DNA of 64,000 nucleotides, taken from Diphasiastrum complanatum. Lineage: Eukaryota; Streptophyta; Lycopodiopsida; Lycopodiales; Lycopodiaceae. This document shows, piece after piece, positions 34,567-46,256 of the stretch (positions within the stretch are counted from its first letter, which is position 1; each line of letters starts with the position of its first letter). The notes below the pieces were generated by a model. That model did not search any database. It was not told where the DNA came from and saw only the letters and a list, made by a program, of their open reading frames with translations. The position numbers and the translations under genes were made by a program. The stretch spans positions 1-64,000 of the forward strand of contig MU831853.1 of assembly GCA_029204225.1 (NCBI GenBank), written 5' to 3'.

Positions 34567-35567
34567 TCAAAGGTATTGGCTCAATTCCTATTTGTCTTTC
34601 TACTAATAGGAATTCAAGGCTTGATGGTGTTCTTTCAAGGAATTTGCTAAGTGTTGGTCAAATGTTAAAGAAAGGGTACAAGACAAAGTTTGTTGGAGAT
34701 GTTTGCTTCATTACTAAGGGAGATGTCTTGATTTCTAGGGGCAATAAGCAAGGTAAACTTTACAAGCTTGATGCATTTGTTATTTCTAACAAGAGGAATG
34801 AAATGGATGTTGGTGTTTCTCTCAACTTTCAAAAGTCAATTGGTAGATCTTATGCAAAGTCTAAAGAGCTTCCTTATGCTAGATCTAGGTTGAGATCTAA
34901 TGAGCTTCTTGGAGATAGTTATTGTTGTGCTAACTTGGCAACTTTTGGTGAATCTATGATCAATGTTTTGGATCCATTGGATTTTGAAGATGGACTAGTG
35001 CTACCTACTAGTCAATTGGAGTCATGTGGTGCTAAATTAGTATCATGTTTGAACTCTTCTACCCATAGATTTTCAAGTCTTGGTGGCTCTTCAATGGAAC
35101 TACATGGCAAGTGCAAAAATGGAAAAGGTAAGAAGAGATCTAACTTCATTAATGGAGGTGATAAAAACTCTTCTTTGGAAATGGTTGTTGCTAATGACTC
35201 ATTTACTCATTTGGAAAAAGATGGTGCTTTGAACATGTTTGAAGAAAAAGTTTCTTTTGCATCTTTATGTGATGAGTCCAAGAAAGTCATTTGTGAAACA
35301 AGTGGTGTCACATGTATTCATAAAGAAAATAGATCAAAAGGTTCTATCATGAGACTTGGTGAGGAAGATCTCAAGTCAAAAGGGAGAGATGAATGTGAAG
35401 TGTTCAAAGTAGGATGTACTTTGAATGATGCTTTTGTGAATGATAGTGAGGATTCATTATCATTACCTATATCATTGATTAGAAGTCCAGGTTTGACAAG
35501 AAAAAGTACTTCAATCATTCTTATGTTGAAGGTATTATGTATACTTTTCATGGCTTCTAATGTTTGA
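34563..35567 (+). CDS. 334-codon ORF after copia protease, no integrase or RT
   Basis: The first ~80 residues continue the protease/pre-integrase segment (IKGIGSIPI, LSRNLLSVGQMLKKGYKTKFVGD, GKLYKLDAF). Where the HHCC and integrase core should follow, the frame goes on for about 250 residues of Ser-, Lys- and Asp-rich sequence with no domain I know. The ATG overlaps the preceding stop (ATGA), so it was probably fused in frame to gag before a one-base change. The unbroken length suggests either recent origin or past selection. It may be captured or derived sequence in a non-autonomous element; no function can be given. Confidence 0.5.
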   Translation: MIKGIGSIPICLSTNRNSRLDGVLSRNLLSVGQMLKKGYKTKFVGDVCFITKGDVLISRGNKQGKLYKLDAFVISNKRNEMDVGVSLNFQKSIGRSYAKSKELPYARSRLRSNELLGDSYCCANLATFGESMINVLDPLDFEDGLVLPTSQLESCGAKLVSCLNSSTHRFSSLGGSSMELHGKCKNGKGKKRSNFINGGDKNSSLEMVVANDSFTHLEKDGALNMFEEKVSFASLCDESKKVICETSGVTCIHKENRSKGSIMRLGEEDLKSKGRDECEVFKVGCTLNDAFVNDSEDSLSLPISLIRSPGLTRKSTSIILMLKVLCILFMASNV

Positions 35568-35668
35568 GATTCTTCCATTTCTTATTATGCAACTATCAAG
35601 AGGGAGATTACTAACTTTTGTGGTGTGATCATTAAGAGGGAGTCTTGTGAAGAAAGGGTAAAGGAAGA

Positions 35669-36163
35669 GTGACTCTTGGGAAGATCCAAGGCATGGATCT
35701 TACATCTATTCATCAACTCAAAGGATGCTATGATTGTGGTGGAGTGTTCATGCATGATCAAGATGGCAAAAGGTTGGATGAAGAAGATTGCATGGAGCAA
35801 CTCAAGTGGCAATTTCTTCAAGGCAAGGAAGATCTCATTGGTGAGCTCATTGAGGTTTGGTTTGAACTCAAATGGGCTAGGTTTGATACTCAACTTCATC
35901 TACTCTACTTCATGTTGGATAGAATTGTAGAAATCTATCTTTTGGTTTATGATGGTGACATTGTTTTCACTAACTATAGTGAAAGGTTGAAATCAAGCAA
36001 TGATGAGATCTTGTGGGATGTTAATCATGTGTTTGAGAGGGAGTATCTTCAGAGGTTCAGTTCTGAAGATGTTTATAAATGCAAAGTCCTTGATGTTTTA
36101 TTGGAAGATCAAGATGTTGATCTTGAATTGCTTCATCAACACCAAGAGGCAAGTAGATTATAA
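35669..36163 (+). CDS. Unassigned acidic ORF at the 3' end of element D
   Basis: Open for 164 codons; the first codon is GTG and the first ATG is 35693, giving about 156 residues. The protein is rich in Asp, Glu, Leu and Phe (for example CYDCGGVFMHDQDGKRLDEE and LEDQDVDLELLHQHQEAS). It has no copia RNase H motif although it occupies that place just upstream of a purine-rich, PPT-like tract (GGGTTGGGGG near 36198). Not recognised; it may be the 3' internal part of the same non-autonomous element. Confidence 0.35.
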   Translation: MTLGKIQGMDLTSIHQLKGCYDCGGVFMHDQDGKRLDEEDCMEQLKWQFLQGKEDLIGELIEVWFELKWARFDTQLHLLYFMLDRIVEIYLLVYDGDIVFTNYSERLKSSNDEILWDVNHVFEREYLQRFSSEDVYKCKVLDVLLEDQDVDLELLHQHQEASRL

Positions 36164-36210
36164 GGATAGTAATCCACCAAATAGATGTAGAGCTCATGGG
36201 TTGGGGGCCA

Positions 36211-38880
36211 TGTTATGAGTTCTATCTAGAAGATAAGCCTTATCTCTGCTTTCCTTGCCCCTTCTTATGTGTATTAAGTTCTGTTGTTGAACTTGTTGAG
36301 AGGTTGAGGATCATGTTCCGATGGGGCCTTTCCCTTTGGCCATGTTGGTAGCTTTCAGGCCATCTTGCTTAAGGTAAATCTCAATGAGGTCATTTGCATG
36401 AACAACTATGAGTGGTTATCATGGTTGAAACCTATCCATCATTTTTCAACAATTATAATTGTGTGCTCTAAAATAGCTTGGACACCCCCTCTTTATGTGG
36501 GGTGGGAAAAGGTTTTAGACAAGATACATAAAGTCATTTTCAAACAAAAAACATAATCTTGCACTTGCTATCTTAAACCTAAACACCTCCCAGTCCATTG
36601 AACATAGAAAAGGAGAAGGGGAGAGGGGTGAGGGTGGATTCAGGTGGCCTTTTCCAACAAACAACATGTGGGCCCACCTTCTCATGAAAGGAAGGTTAAA
36701 CTAATGTTCATGGCCAAATAGATTGTTAGGTGACACATGCTTACGTGGAACTTCTAAAGTTACTTTTGTTCCCATAGTTTACACATAAAAGATTTTTACA
36801 TCAAGTCAATAGGCTGTAAGTGCTAAGAGAGATGTAGAAGAATGACTAAGAAGGGATAGGGCATCACATGTACTAAGTACAATAACAATGAACACTTGTT
36901 CTAACTACAAGAGTAACCGACACATTGTCCATCCTTTTGCTATGTTCAGAAGGCTTTTCTACACGGGGACATGCCCAAGAGAGAGAACATTGGTGGTCAA
37001 TTGTTCTACTAAATATATGCCTTGGGTAATATATCATAATCCAACTTTTGTTTTTGCCAACCAACCAAATAATATTTCTTTATATAGAAATATGGACAAG
37101 CACATGGGCTACCTCACTACTTTGAACTCCATATGCAACTCTTTGTTGGGATTCTTAATTGGGTCTTTGAGGACAACAACAAATGTTCCAACCAAGTGAA
37201 CAAATTTTTGTGGACATCCTTTGATGATGTGATTATATAAGTCCTATTGTGCTCAGAATCGTATGCATGTATATTTGTGATTATGAGCAATGTTATTGTT
37301 GGACATTATTGAAACGCTCTAATCTAGTAGAAACTAAATGGATAGACATTATAAAATTGATGCTAGAGCATCAGCACAAATGTACATCCATTAACAAGGT
37401 GTATACATACATCTACCTTGCCAACCACCTTGGCATATTGGCTCAGAAGGGCAAATGCAAAATTGGCTTCAAAGAGCACATAAACTTTGCCTTGGAGTCA
37501 AACCTTGCATCATGATGAGTAGATGAAGCTTTTCTACCATGTAACCCAATTGGAGTTCAATAACATGTGCAAAACTTACGTATTTAAATATTCACATATA
37601 TAATAGGAGTTTGGTTTTCCTACCAACACCCTATTAATCAAACAACAACATAAGCACTTTGTGGTTGTACTAAAATGCTGTCAAATGATTGACTCTGGCT
37701 CTTAGTCCCAATTTAGATTTAGATGGGTGACAACTCCTTGGGTTGGCTTCCATTTGGATCATATTTAAAATTGCGTCTTTTTCCTTCCTAGATTATAATT
37801 GAGTTGCCAGCACGAGGTGACAATGCATCTTTATCATCATGTAGGAGCAACTCAAGTCGATTCTTTGGACATAGTCGCATTGCCCACCATGTTTAATCAT
37901 CATTGACAAAGCCTATCTTTTTGGCCCTAGCCCCATTGCCCAACATTTTGAGTTGGTAGTGGAAACTTCATTCGAATGTAAATTCCATTAGAACTTACTA
38001 ATAGCAAATCTCAAATGATGGCGATGATCTTGCACATATATGGAAAGAAACAAAGAGAGCTCAGACGAATGAAAAAAAACAAAGACTGATGATCCTAAAC
38101 ATAGATGGAAAGAAACAAAGAGAGCTCACATGAATGGAAAAAAACAAAGAGCGCCCCCTTGAATGGGCACGATAGACAAAAGGCCTCAACAAACACACTT
38201 ACTTGTGGCACCATCTTTTTTTTTTGCAAACAAAATAAAGAAATGGAATATGGCTCCTAGCATTGCAAGAGGAGGTTATTCCTAATAATAATGTGGCGCC
38301 AAGTAGGTGACGATTTAACGTACCTAGTGCCATTTAAATAACTCATATGCAATTATGGAATGCGTGAAACCCATTGGGAACCCAGCTCACTCTACTGAGC
38401 TCTCTGGCTTGCCAAGGGTGGGAGCTCTAGAGCAACCACTTTATCCCTTTATTTTGTAGGCCAAGGCCCAAAACCATCATTTTTGGGCGGGGGAGGTGGG
38501 CAAGAAGGGCCTTTCGCCTTGGAAGGGTGGGAGCTCTAGGGCCCTGCTGTAGTAGGGCCGTCTCATGCACAATGCAGAATTGGAGTGATTTATAGACAGT
38601 TACCATTTTGCGAAATTGAATAACTCCAATAAACGAGTGCTGCAGAATATGCTTTGCTTGGCATCGAGTCATTGGCATCGTTCATAAAGACTGGTGGAGA
38701 ATGTGCTTGTGCTGGCATCGTTCATAATATGAACACTATATTATGAACATTGGGGAAGAATGTGCATGTGTTATGTAGTGTACTGCATTGAGAGTGAGAA
38801 TTTGGGTGACATCGCATTTTTCAAAAATGCGATTTAGAAGAAGTGAGTCCAAAAAGAAAAAACAAAAGACAAGTCCCTTT
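36211..38880. other. Gene-poor region
   Basis: No coding region is supported; the open frames are short and without motifs. A tandem duplication of about 64 bp lies at 38040-38160 (shared unit contains ATGGAAAGAAACAAAGAGAG). Some of this may be a decayed 3' LTR of element D, but I could not align it to 32246-32845. Confidence 0.4.
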
Positions 38881-38896
38881 GGCATTTCGCTACAAG

Positions 38897-38898
<2 letters not shown>

Positions 38899-38936
<38 letters not shown>
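38899..38936. repeat. GA microsatellite
   Basis: An almost pure GA run of about 37 bp, followed by a short GC-rich stretch. The context resembles a plant 5' UTR, but no gene follows that I can confirm. Confidence 0.9.
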
Positions 38937-38937
<1 letters not shown>

Positions 38938-38939
<2 letters not shown>

Positions 38940-41900
38940 GAGAGAGAGGGATGGCGGGCGGGTAGAATCGATTTCAGTGGAGGACGAGACGATCCAACAT
39001 CGGATGAGGCATTTTCGCTGTTGAAGTGGGAGAAACGGAAGATTGCAGTCTATACGAAGTTGCAACCAATTGTTGTGAGTTGAATATTTACAATCCTAGG
39101 GTAGTGTGCTAGTAAGGTTTACCTAGGAGGAAGTTGAATGCAGTCAATGAAGCTGAAGAAGGCGTAGGTGATGTGGATTTGGGAAAGATTGGAGAGCTGT
39201 GCCATTCGTGTAAATAATAGGTTATATCACGGACTGAACAATTTGAAGTTTGATCGTGAAGAAACTGGCTTAGGGTTTGGTTTTACTGAGATGTGTGAAG
39301 TTTGATTGGAAAGAAACTTGCTTAGGTACTGGTTTTCGGGGGCTTCAAATATTCATTTCAGGAAACTTGCTGGCTAGAGGTTGCAGAAGAGCTAAATTAT
39401 TTCATTTGGTTGATTTTTAACATCTGAGGTGTCATCGGGGGAACAAGAGGAATACTTTTTCCTGGCACGAAACGTTAAACAAATCTCTGCATTTTGAGTG
39501 CCCCTTGGAAATTTAATGCATGGAATGTATAACTCTCTCTGGGGAAAAAAAGAAGGTTTGACTGTTATATTCGCTTTCATCGTTTATCTCTTCAAATTTC
39601 TCACATGATGCTGGACTTCAAGCTTTATACTTTGCGAGATTTACTGGTCTTCAAATTTGAGCAGAGTTTGTTGGTGGCTGTAGCTTTGACCAGATGATGA
39701 AAAGTTTATTTGACCAGTCTGTCCCCTGCATCTCGTTTTTTGTTCTTGAAGTCTTTAGATCCATCAGGTCATCCTTGGTTATCCTGCAAGTTGATTATCT
39801 TAGAACAAAATGGACTCATGAGTTCCAAAATCTGCTGGAACGATTGGTGGAAGGCATGGACAAACTGAACTGTAATACAGACAGTAGAGAATCCTTAGCT
39901 AAGAGTTGTATTTGCTTTAGTGACATGGAGACAAGAAGAGTTCTGAATTACTTGGTGATTCACTCCTTAACAATCATGCCAGCAATCCTCAGATTTTTCT
40001 GAAGGATGAATTTTGGGGTTGCTGTTGATATGCCCTTTACCATGTTGATGTCAATAAGATGGGCAAGCAAGGGTAAAACCAAAAGTGGAGGAAGTGCAAT
40101 GAATGCAAGGCTAGAATTGTAGATGATAGAGAATCAGAGAAGCAGCTGGAGAGCTTGTGAACTTCAGTTTGTTGTCCTTAGAGGGTTCATTACCTCTATG
40201 GTTGACCTCATCATGTACATTGTCAATGTTACAAATTGCAGAATACAGATGAGTTTGGCATTTGAATTTATGACAGTTTTGTTTTTGCTAATGTTTTGTT
40301 GTTTTTCACTGGCAGCAATGTGCTTCAAATGATATGTTAACATAGGTATAAAAATATAGCTCTGAACATGGATTGATTGAAGCTAGAGCTTTGTGAAGTT
40401 TCACCTTGCATTGTAAGCTCTTATAGCTTCAATTGTTCAAAGTTTCAAGAGTTCTTAGCTATGCAAGCTAAATAAAGTATGGATAAATAGATATCTTTAC
40501 ACATGTATTTCCTCTTGGATACCATTGACGTCAGCAGTGGTGTCATAGCCTCAGGCACTTTGAGCTATATATGTTACGTCCCCAGACCGAATTGAAACAC
40601 CATACTCTATTGCAAAGGGCGGTGCAATGGTTGTAAGGGGTGAAGCTCTATGACGAGGGCATTTTGCCCTGATGCCCTTGGGCAAAGGCCCGAAGAGGCA
40701 AGTTGCACAATATTGTCGGCCTAGTGTACAAAATAATTAGGAATTGACTTTTTTGTTAGGCATGAAAAAATTGTGGGCACTTTTCCATGAAGGGCATTAA
40801 TCATGCCCTAATGCCCTACCCGTGCTGGTAAAAATATCGGTAGGCCTTTGCTTGGGCGTTAGTGGAGCCAAAAACCCTATGCCCTTAGAATTTAATAACA
40901 CCATATATTGAATATGAAATTTCAATGTCTGTAGGGGGAGGTCTAACGGGGCTGAAAACACATAATAAGCATGTTTGGCCCTAACAAGGGCTGATGAAGC
41001 TGATGGTTTGAGACTTTGAGGGAGGACTCCATAAGGTTGATGATTGCATGTCTATTTTGTTGTGTTAGGTATTTCTATTGTATTATTGAACATGCATTTC
41101 TCATTATAGATGTTTGTTTGAGGTGCGGTCGATTGGTCATTGCTAATTCTTTCTATCTTTAGTGGTGCTTGGTTCCCTCCAACTATGCTTTGAGTTATGT
41201 TTTGAGCAAGTTTGAATCAATGAAATTCTAATTTTCCTTCTTCCTCTATGACAAAGTAGGGACTTTATTTGATTGGCCTTGCTCTTTAGTGCTAGCCTTC
41301 ATTGTGATTGAGTTTGCCCTTCACGTAGGGAGAACCGATAGAAACTTAGTACGTTGCTCTTTGTACAATTGTATGAAAGTTAATGTGGACATATATTTGT
41401 GCATATGACGTACCTACACTTACTCTTGAGCAATGATGAAGTGAGTATGGATTCCATGGCATTTGGTCCACGCGATGCATTACGAAGTTGATGGCATGGA
41501 CTTTGTGGGTGGACTCCTTGAGGATAATGATTGCATGTCTCCTTTGTTATGTCGTGTATTATTTTAGAGATAACGTTCTATATTGCTTGTTGTATAGAGT
41601 AATGTAGAAGAGAGTGAAAACAGAGGCTCCATTGTATTGGACTCAGGACCGACATCTTGAAGATGGAAGATTAAAGCTATGTATGTTTTGTATCGGTTCA
41701 AGGAGTTCGAGTTGATACAAAACATGAGTATGTAGTAAGCACTTAGGTGATTTTTAAGGAGCCATAGGACATAATAGCATGCAACAAGTTTGGCAGTATG
41801 GGTAGGACGCTTGGTAAGGACCAAATTGGACATGTACAAAGATGTAATTATGCTCAACACAAGACCTCTGTACTAATTGCACACACAGTGGTTAGGTTGG

Positions 41901-42240
41901 TTGGGAGTCCCAAGAATGCTCCTAAAAGACTCTTTTGGGTGGCACTCACAAAGTTTTTGAGCAAGTCAAGTTGTACATGGCTAAGATTCCAATTGTTGAT
42001 GAGCCAACATGTTAGATTTGTTTAGATTGAGCTTTTGAGTTGTAGGAGTTGAGTTAGCTCTTGGAGCTCATTGCCCAAGAGCCAGATATGACTTTCTTTA
42101 CAAAAGAAGGCATTACAAAAACAACACTATATTGTTGTAGTGATGGGACACATATAGAACTATGATGGGAGATGGTTGAAGCAAAAACTATAATGGAGGC
42201 ATGTACCAGGTCTGGCCCCAAGTCTTCGATTCCCATACAA
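38938..42240. other. Gene-poor region with possible untranslated transcript sequence
   Basis: No protein family is recognisable. The frame at 39694-40002 (102 codons) has no known motif and starts well downstream of any clear promoter. A diverged direct repeat of about 65 bp occurs near 41020-41085 and 41490-41560 (both contain GATGATTGCATGTCT-like sequence). Around 40640-40870 there is an unusual density of GGGCAT/ATGCCC words. Confidence 0.35.
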
Positions 42241-42249
42241 TGTTACATG

Positions 42250-42412
42250 GATCGGCGGTTCGAATTGGCCGATTCGACAGATTTGAATCGGTTGGGTCAA
42301 GCTCAAATTGGCCGATTTGAACATCTGAACGTTTTTCGGGCCGATTTGGGCCTTTATTTACAAGTCGGCCATTCGAGCAGGTTGTTGATTCAAATCGGCC
42401 GATTCGAATTGC
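42250..42412. repeat. Island of repeated AATCGGCCGATTCGAA-type motifs
   Basis: At least five variants of AAATYGGCCGATTYGAA occur near 42263, 42305, 42336, 42363 and 42391. The core GGCCGATT and its extended palindrome TCGGCCGA recur at irregular 30-45 bp spacing. The island ends where copia protease sequence begins. Confidence 0.7.
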
Positions 42413-42419
42413 CACACAG

Positions 42420-42750
42420 TTTGATGACAGTGGTGTAAATGGACATGTCAAGCTTGGAGACAATTCTTCTTATGACATCAAAGGTCGAGGTACAGTGAGA
42501 GTACATTTACCTTTAGGGAATATAGGAGAAATTAAGAATGTTCTCTATGTTCCAGGTTTAAAGAAGAATTTACTTTCAGTTTTTGCTATCGCTAAACAAA
42601 ACATGAAAGTTGAGTTTGATGATCAGAGACAAAAACATAGGTTACAAAGTTGTGGTCAAAGGATCTTTGGAAGGTCGACTTTACAAACTTGATGCGTCTA
42701 CATCGGATCATCAGGTTTGTGCAGCTTCTGATAGCATGGAGAGCAGGATG
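42420..42750 (+). pseudogene. Copia protease / pre-integrase fragment (element F, 5' part)
   Basis: Frame: VKLGDNSSYDIKGRGTVRVHLP, then IKNVLYVPGLKKNLLSVFAIAKQNMKVEF. This is the region between protease and integrase of a copia polyprotein. The catalytic DSG is not present. Element F resumes as integrase at 46257 after a gypsy insertion, so the two parts probably belong together. Confidence 0.75.
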
Positions 42751-43419
42751 TGAAACATCTCATAAGCAAGACTTAACCCTAGAAAACAGAAAAGAGAGCT
42801 GAAAGAGACTAAAGAGGAGAGAGATCAATATTATAGCTCAGATTCCCTACTTATAGCCTACAGGAAGCCCTAAAAGGAAGCTTCCAGTGGCAAGGGCCCA
42901 ACTGGGAGGGATAATAGTGTGCCCTCCAAGGAGGCCCCCACTCTCCATTAATATGTCCAAATATAAGGCCCAAAGCCAACCATATAGCCTAAGTGTCAAT
43001 AATGATTTAAAAAAGGGCCCAAGGCTTGCTTATGCATAAAGTAAAATAAATGTAAATGGATGTGGCGAATGTAATGAGCCGAGTCCTTAACTCTCCCCGA
43101 CACAAAGATAAGACCCAACTACCGAAAAAAAAGTGGATCAAATAGCGGCAAGCCCTGCTGGATCAACATCTAGAACAACATCTGATGTAGAGGAATCAAC
43201 AAGTGCAGCAAGAGCACGAGCCTGATCTGCAAGTGATGGTGTATGATGAAAGACATCAGTAGGCTCCCATGTGAGCAGTCTTATGTTCGTCAGAAGGGTG
43301 CATCCTAATTTGGTAATATCCGAAACGAAGATCTATCTTAGAAAAGATCTTAGAGGTACCGAGCTGGTCAAAGAGGTCATCCATGTGCGGAATAGGGTAC
43401 AAATTACGGATAGTCAATT

Positions 43420-45250
43420 TATTTAAAGCACAGTAATCAATACAAAGATGTTTGGTACCATCTTTCTTACTAACAAGGAGGCACCAAAAGAGCTATGACT
43501 AGGGACAATGAGACCCTGATCTAACAAGGTAGTAATGTGGAGCTCAAGCTCATCACGCTCAGATCGAGACATACGATAAGGGGGATGGGAAGGAGGAGCA
43601 GAACCAAGATGCAAGTCAATATGGTGGTTCACGTCATGTAATGGTGGTAGCGTCGTAGGTTCTGATAAGACAAAAGCATACTAATGTAATAAGTCAGAGA
43701 TCACCTGAGGAACACCTGCCGGAATAGAAACTGGAGGAACTGGTACTGCCCGCTGAACACATGAGCCTTCGACAGGCTGCAAATAAACTGTTTCCCAGTG
43801 ATCAACTGGAAGTCTCCCTGAGAATCAATGCCAATAAGTGAGTGTGTAACTGCACCATGTATAAATGTTAGTGTCTGCTGAGTCAAGTCCAGTGTAACGG
43901 CCCCAAGAGATGCAAACCAATCAGCACCAAGGATAAGATCAATAATATAAAGATCTGTCTGTCCAGAGAAATCTCCAATGCGGTATGGTAAACGCTGAAA
44001 CATTTGAGAACTAGGAAAGAGTGTGAACTGGCAACCTCAATTGTGAGAGGTTGTGGAGCAGGAACAGGTGAAGCACAGATCTGACTGGTGATATAACTGC
44101 TGATAAAAGAATGAGTGTTGCCGGTATCAACTGAAGCAATATACTCACGACCAGTAATGCGTACACGTAACTGAATGGAGCGAGGACCAGGACGCCCTGT
44201 CCAAGTAGCATAGGCAAGCTGAGCATGGCAAGTAGTAGGAAGTAAATCAGTGGAAGGCTCAGGAGATAGGTCAGGCTCATCAGAAATACGAATGTAGATA
44301 TCGGAATCATCTGGATTAGTGCCCTCATGGTTAAAAACAACAGTAGTAGTGGGGAGTGGCTGACGACAATCACGGGCAAAATGGTCAGGACTCCTACAAC
44401 GAAAGCAAAGACGCTTCTGCTGAAGGTCAACGAACTCTGCAGACGTGTAACGTGGGATAAAAGCAGGACAAGGAGACGAAGGGACAATGGAAGGAGCCGG
44501 AACAGAAAGGGAACGTGTAGAGGTGGACGTAGCAGGAAAAGATGAAGCAGAAGGACGGGGTTGGGAGAAGTGGGAAGGAAGGATGTTAGAGTACTTGTGC
44601 TGTAAAGTACTGGCAAGAGACATCACCTCAACAAGTGTGGGGGGACGGAAGGAAGAAACATCATAACGTAAGGCACCACGAAGCCCAGCAATGTAACGAG
44701 AAATAAGCTCAGTGGGCTGTAGATCTGTGAAAAGATAAGAAAACTCCATAAACTGATTTGTATAGGAAGCAAGATCACTGGTCTGAGTGAGACTACGACT
44801 TGAATCATGTTGGCGGTTGAGCCACTGAGGATCAATCATAGCAGGACGGAGAGCAGCCAACTGGATCTTCTGAGGATCAGTCTTAGGGTAAATCTGAAAA
44901 TAAGTGTCAAGCTTAGCAAACCAATTCTCTAATAAGTTCTTGTCAGAGGAACCGGAATAGGTAGCAAGTACCCTATCACGAAAATCCTGAGCAAAGTGTG
45001 GTTCAGGAACTGGGGGACGTGGAAAGAAACCAGGAGGTGGGGTAGGAGAAATGAACTGTCCACCACCAGGCTGACTAGCAGAAGAAGGTGGAAATCCAAA
45101 TGGAGGGGGAGTCCCAAATGAAGGATAAACAGGAGCTTTACCAGGACCATGAGGCTGTAAAGAATCAATCTGTGATTGCATAGTGGCTGGAAATTTTGCC
45201 AAGTATTGGGGCCAAATGGGGTGCTGGACAGCCACCAAGTAGTGCTGCAA
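43420..45250 (-). pseudogene. Gypsy gag, protease and RT start (element G)
   Basis: A minus-strand frame of 455 codons (43883-45250; the first codon is TTG) contains a Pro-rich stretch, the capsid domain (FRDRVLATYSGSSDKNLLENWFAKLDTYFQIYP...FMEFSYLFTDLQPTELISRYIAGLRGALRYDV), a knuckle CFRCRSPDHFARDC, and an aspartic protease with VDTGNTHSFIS. A frameshift near 44000 moves the rest of protease (ILGADWFASLGAVTLD) to another frame. RT begins at 43632 (HHIDLHLGSAPPSHPPYRMS...) and breaks off. A long open capsid-protease frame alongside a deleted pol is notable. No N-terminal ATG is evident, because a stop lies in frame upstream. Confidence 0.85.
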
Positions 45251-45816
45251 GAGATGCTGGAAAAAAATGCTTCAAGTAGGCTGAAAAAACTGCGAATGAG
45301 GGTGGAGATGGGCGTTGAACAACCAATTTTTTTTTTTTGGGTAGCAAACAGAGGCGAAACGAAGTAAAAATTGGAGGGGGATGGGCGCTGGACAGCCCGC
45401 AAACAAGGTGTGAAAAATGGCTGCAAACGGAGACAAAAACGGACGAAAGTGACAAGTATGAAGGGGCTGGACAGCCTGCAAACAAAAGTGAAGAGAGAGC
45501 TGAAAATGGAAGGAGAAACGGACGAAAGAGATGAGGGAATTGGGCACTGGACAAGCTAGATTTGGGTGTCGGAAATAATCTGCCAGAATTTTTATTTATT
45601 TATTTATTTTTGGCCGCCAAATTTAGTGAAAGTACTTCCACTAACTGTCCGCTAAAGCTTCGCCAAGGAAAATGCTTTGATGGGTGCTGGTCCTTGTCCA
45701 AACTGTGATGAGTGTTGCTGAAGCAAAGAGATGAAAGCCCTCAACAAAGAGAGAAAAAAAAAATCAGCAAGGAAAATGGGCGCCCAATCAGAAAATCAGA
45801 TTCAACAATCAGGAAA

Positions 45817-45831
45817 GTGCTCTGATACCAA
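45817..45831 (-). other. Primer binding site for initiator tRNA-Met (element G)
   Basis: The plus strand reads GTGCTCTGATACCAA, complementary to TTGGTATCAGAGCAC. It lies one base before the right LTR and proves the minus orientation of element G. Confidence 0.8.
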
Positions 45832-46256
45832 GTTAAGAATGCAACCACAACTGATCTAGAGCTAACCTATGAAAGCATTTCGTAAGCAAGACTTAACCCT
45901 AGAAAGCAGGAAAGAGAACTTAAAGAGACTAAAGAGGAGAGAGATCAATATCATAGCTGAATAACAAATGACACAGATTCCCTACTTATAGCCTAAGGAA
46001 GCCCTAAAAGGAAGCTTCCAGTGGCAAGGGCCCAACTGGGAGGGATAATAGTGCGCCCTCCAAGAAGGCCTCCACTCTCCTGTAATATGTCCAAATGTCC
46101 AAATAAGGCCCAAGGCCAACCATATAGCCTAAGTGTCAATAATGAATAAAAAAAGGGCCCAAGGCCTGCTCATGCATAAAGTGAAGTAAATGTAAATGGA
46201 TGTGGCGAATGTAATGAGCCGAGTCCATAACTGGAGCATACAGAGCAAAGGAGATC

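Larger units (their letters stand above)
42751..46230 (-). mobile_element. Minus-strand gypsy element G with both LTRs, internally deleted
   Basis: Left LTR 42751-43090 and right LTR 45833-46230 share nearly all their sequence (for example GCTTCCAGTGGCAAGGGCCC and GCCAACCATATAGCCTAAG). The internal part encodes gag, protease and the first part of RT on the minus strand, then jumps to the polypurine tract near 43091. RT core, RNase H and integrase are missing, so it is a non-autonomous deletion derivative. It lies between the two parts of copia element F. The left LTR lacks about 38 bp present at the start of the right one. Confidence 0.8.

Noticed and set aside
38899..39080. Distant 5' UTR exon of the SINAT-type gene
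   Set aside because: A GA tract and GC-rich block look leader-like, but a 14-kb intron full of retroelements would be needed and no donor site is convincing without transcript data.
39694..40002. 102-codon plus-strand frame as a gene
   Set aside because: No motif, no homology that I recognise, and no support from nearby exons.
44011..44616. 201-codon Leu-rich minus-strand frame
   Set aside because: It overlaps the gypsy gag frame (43883-45250), which has the knuckle and protease motifs.
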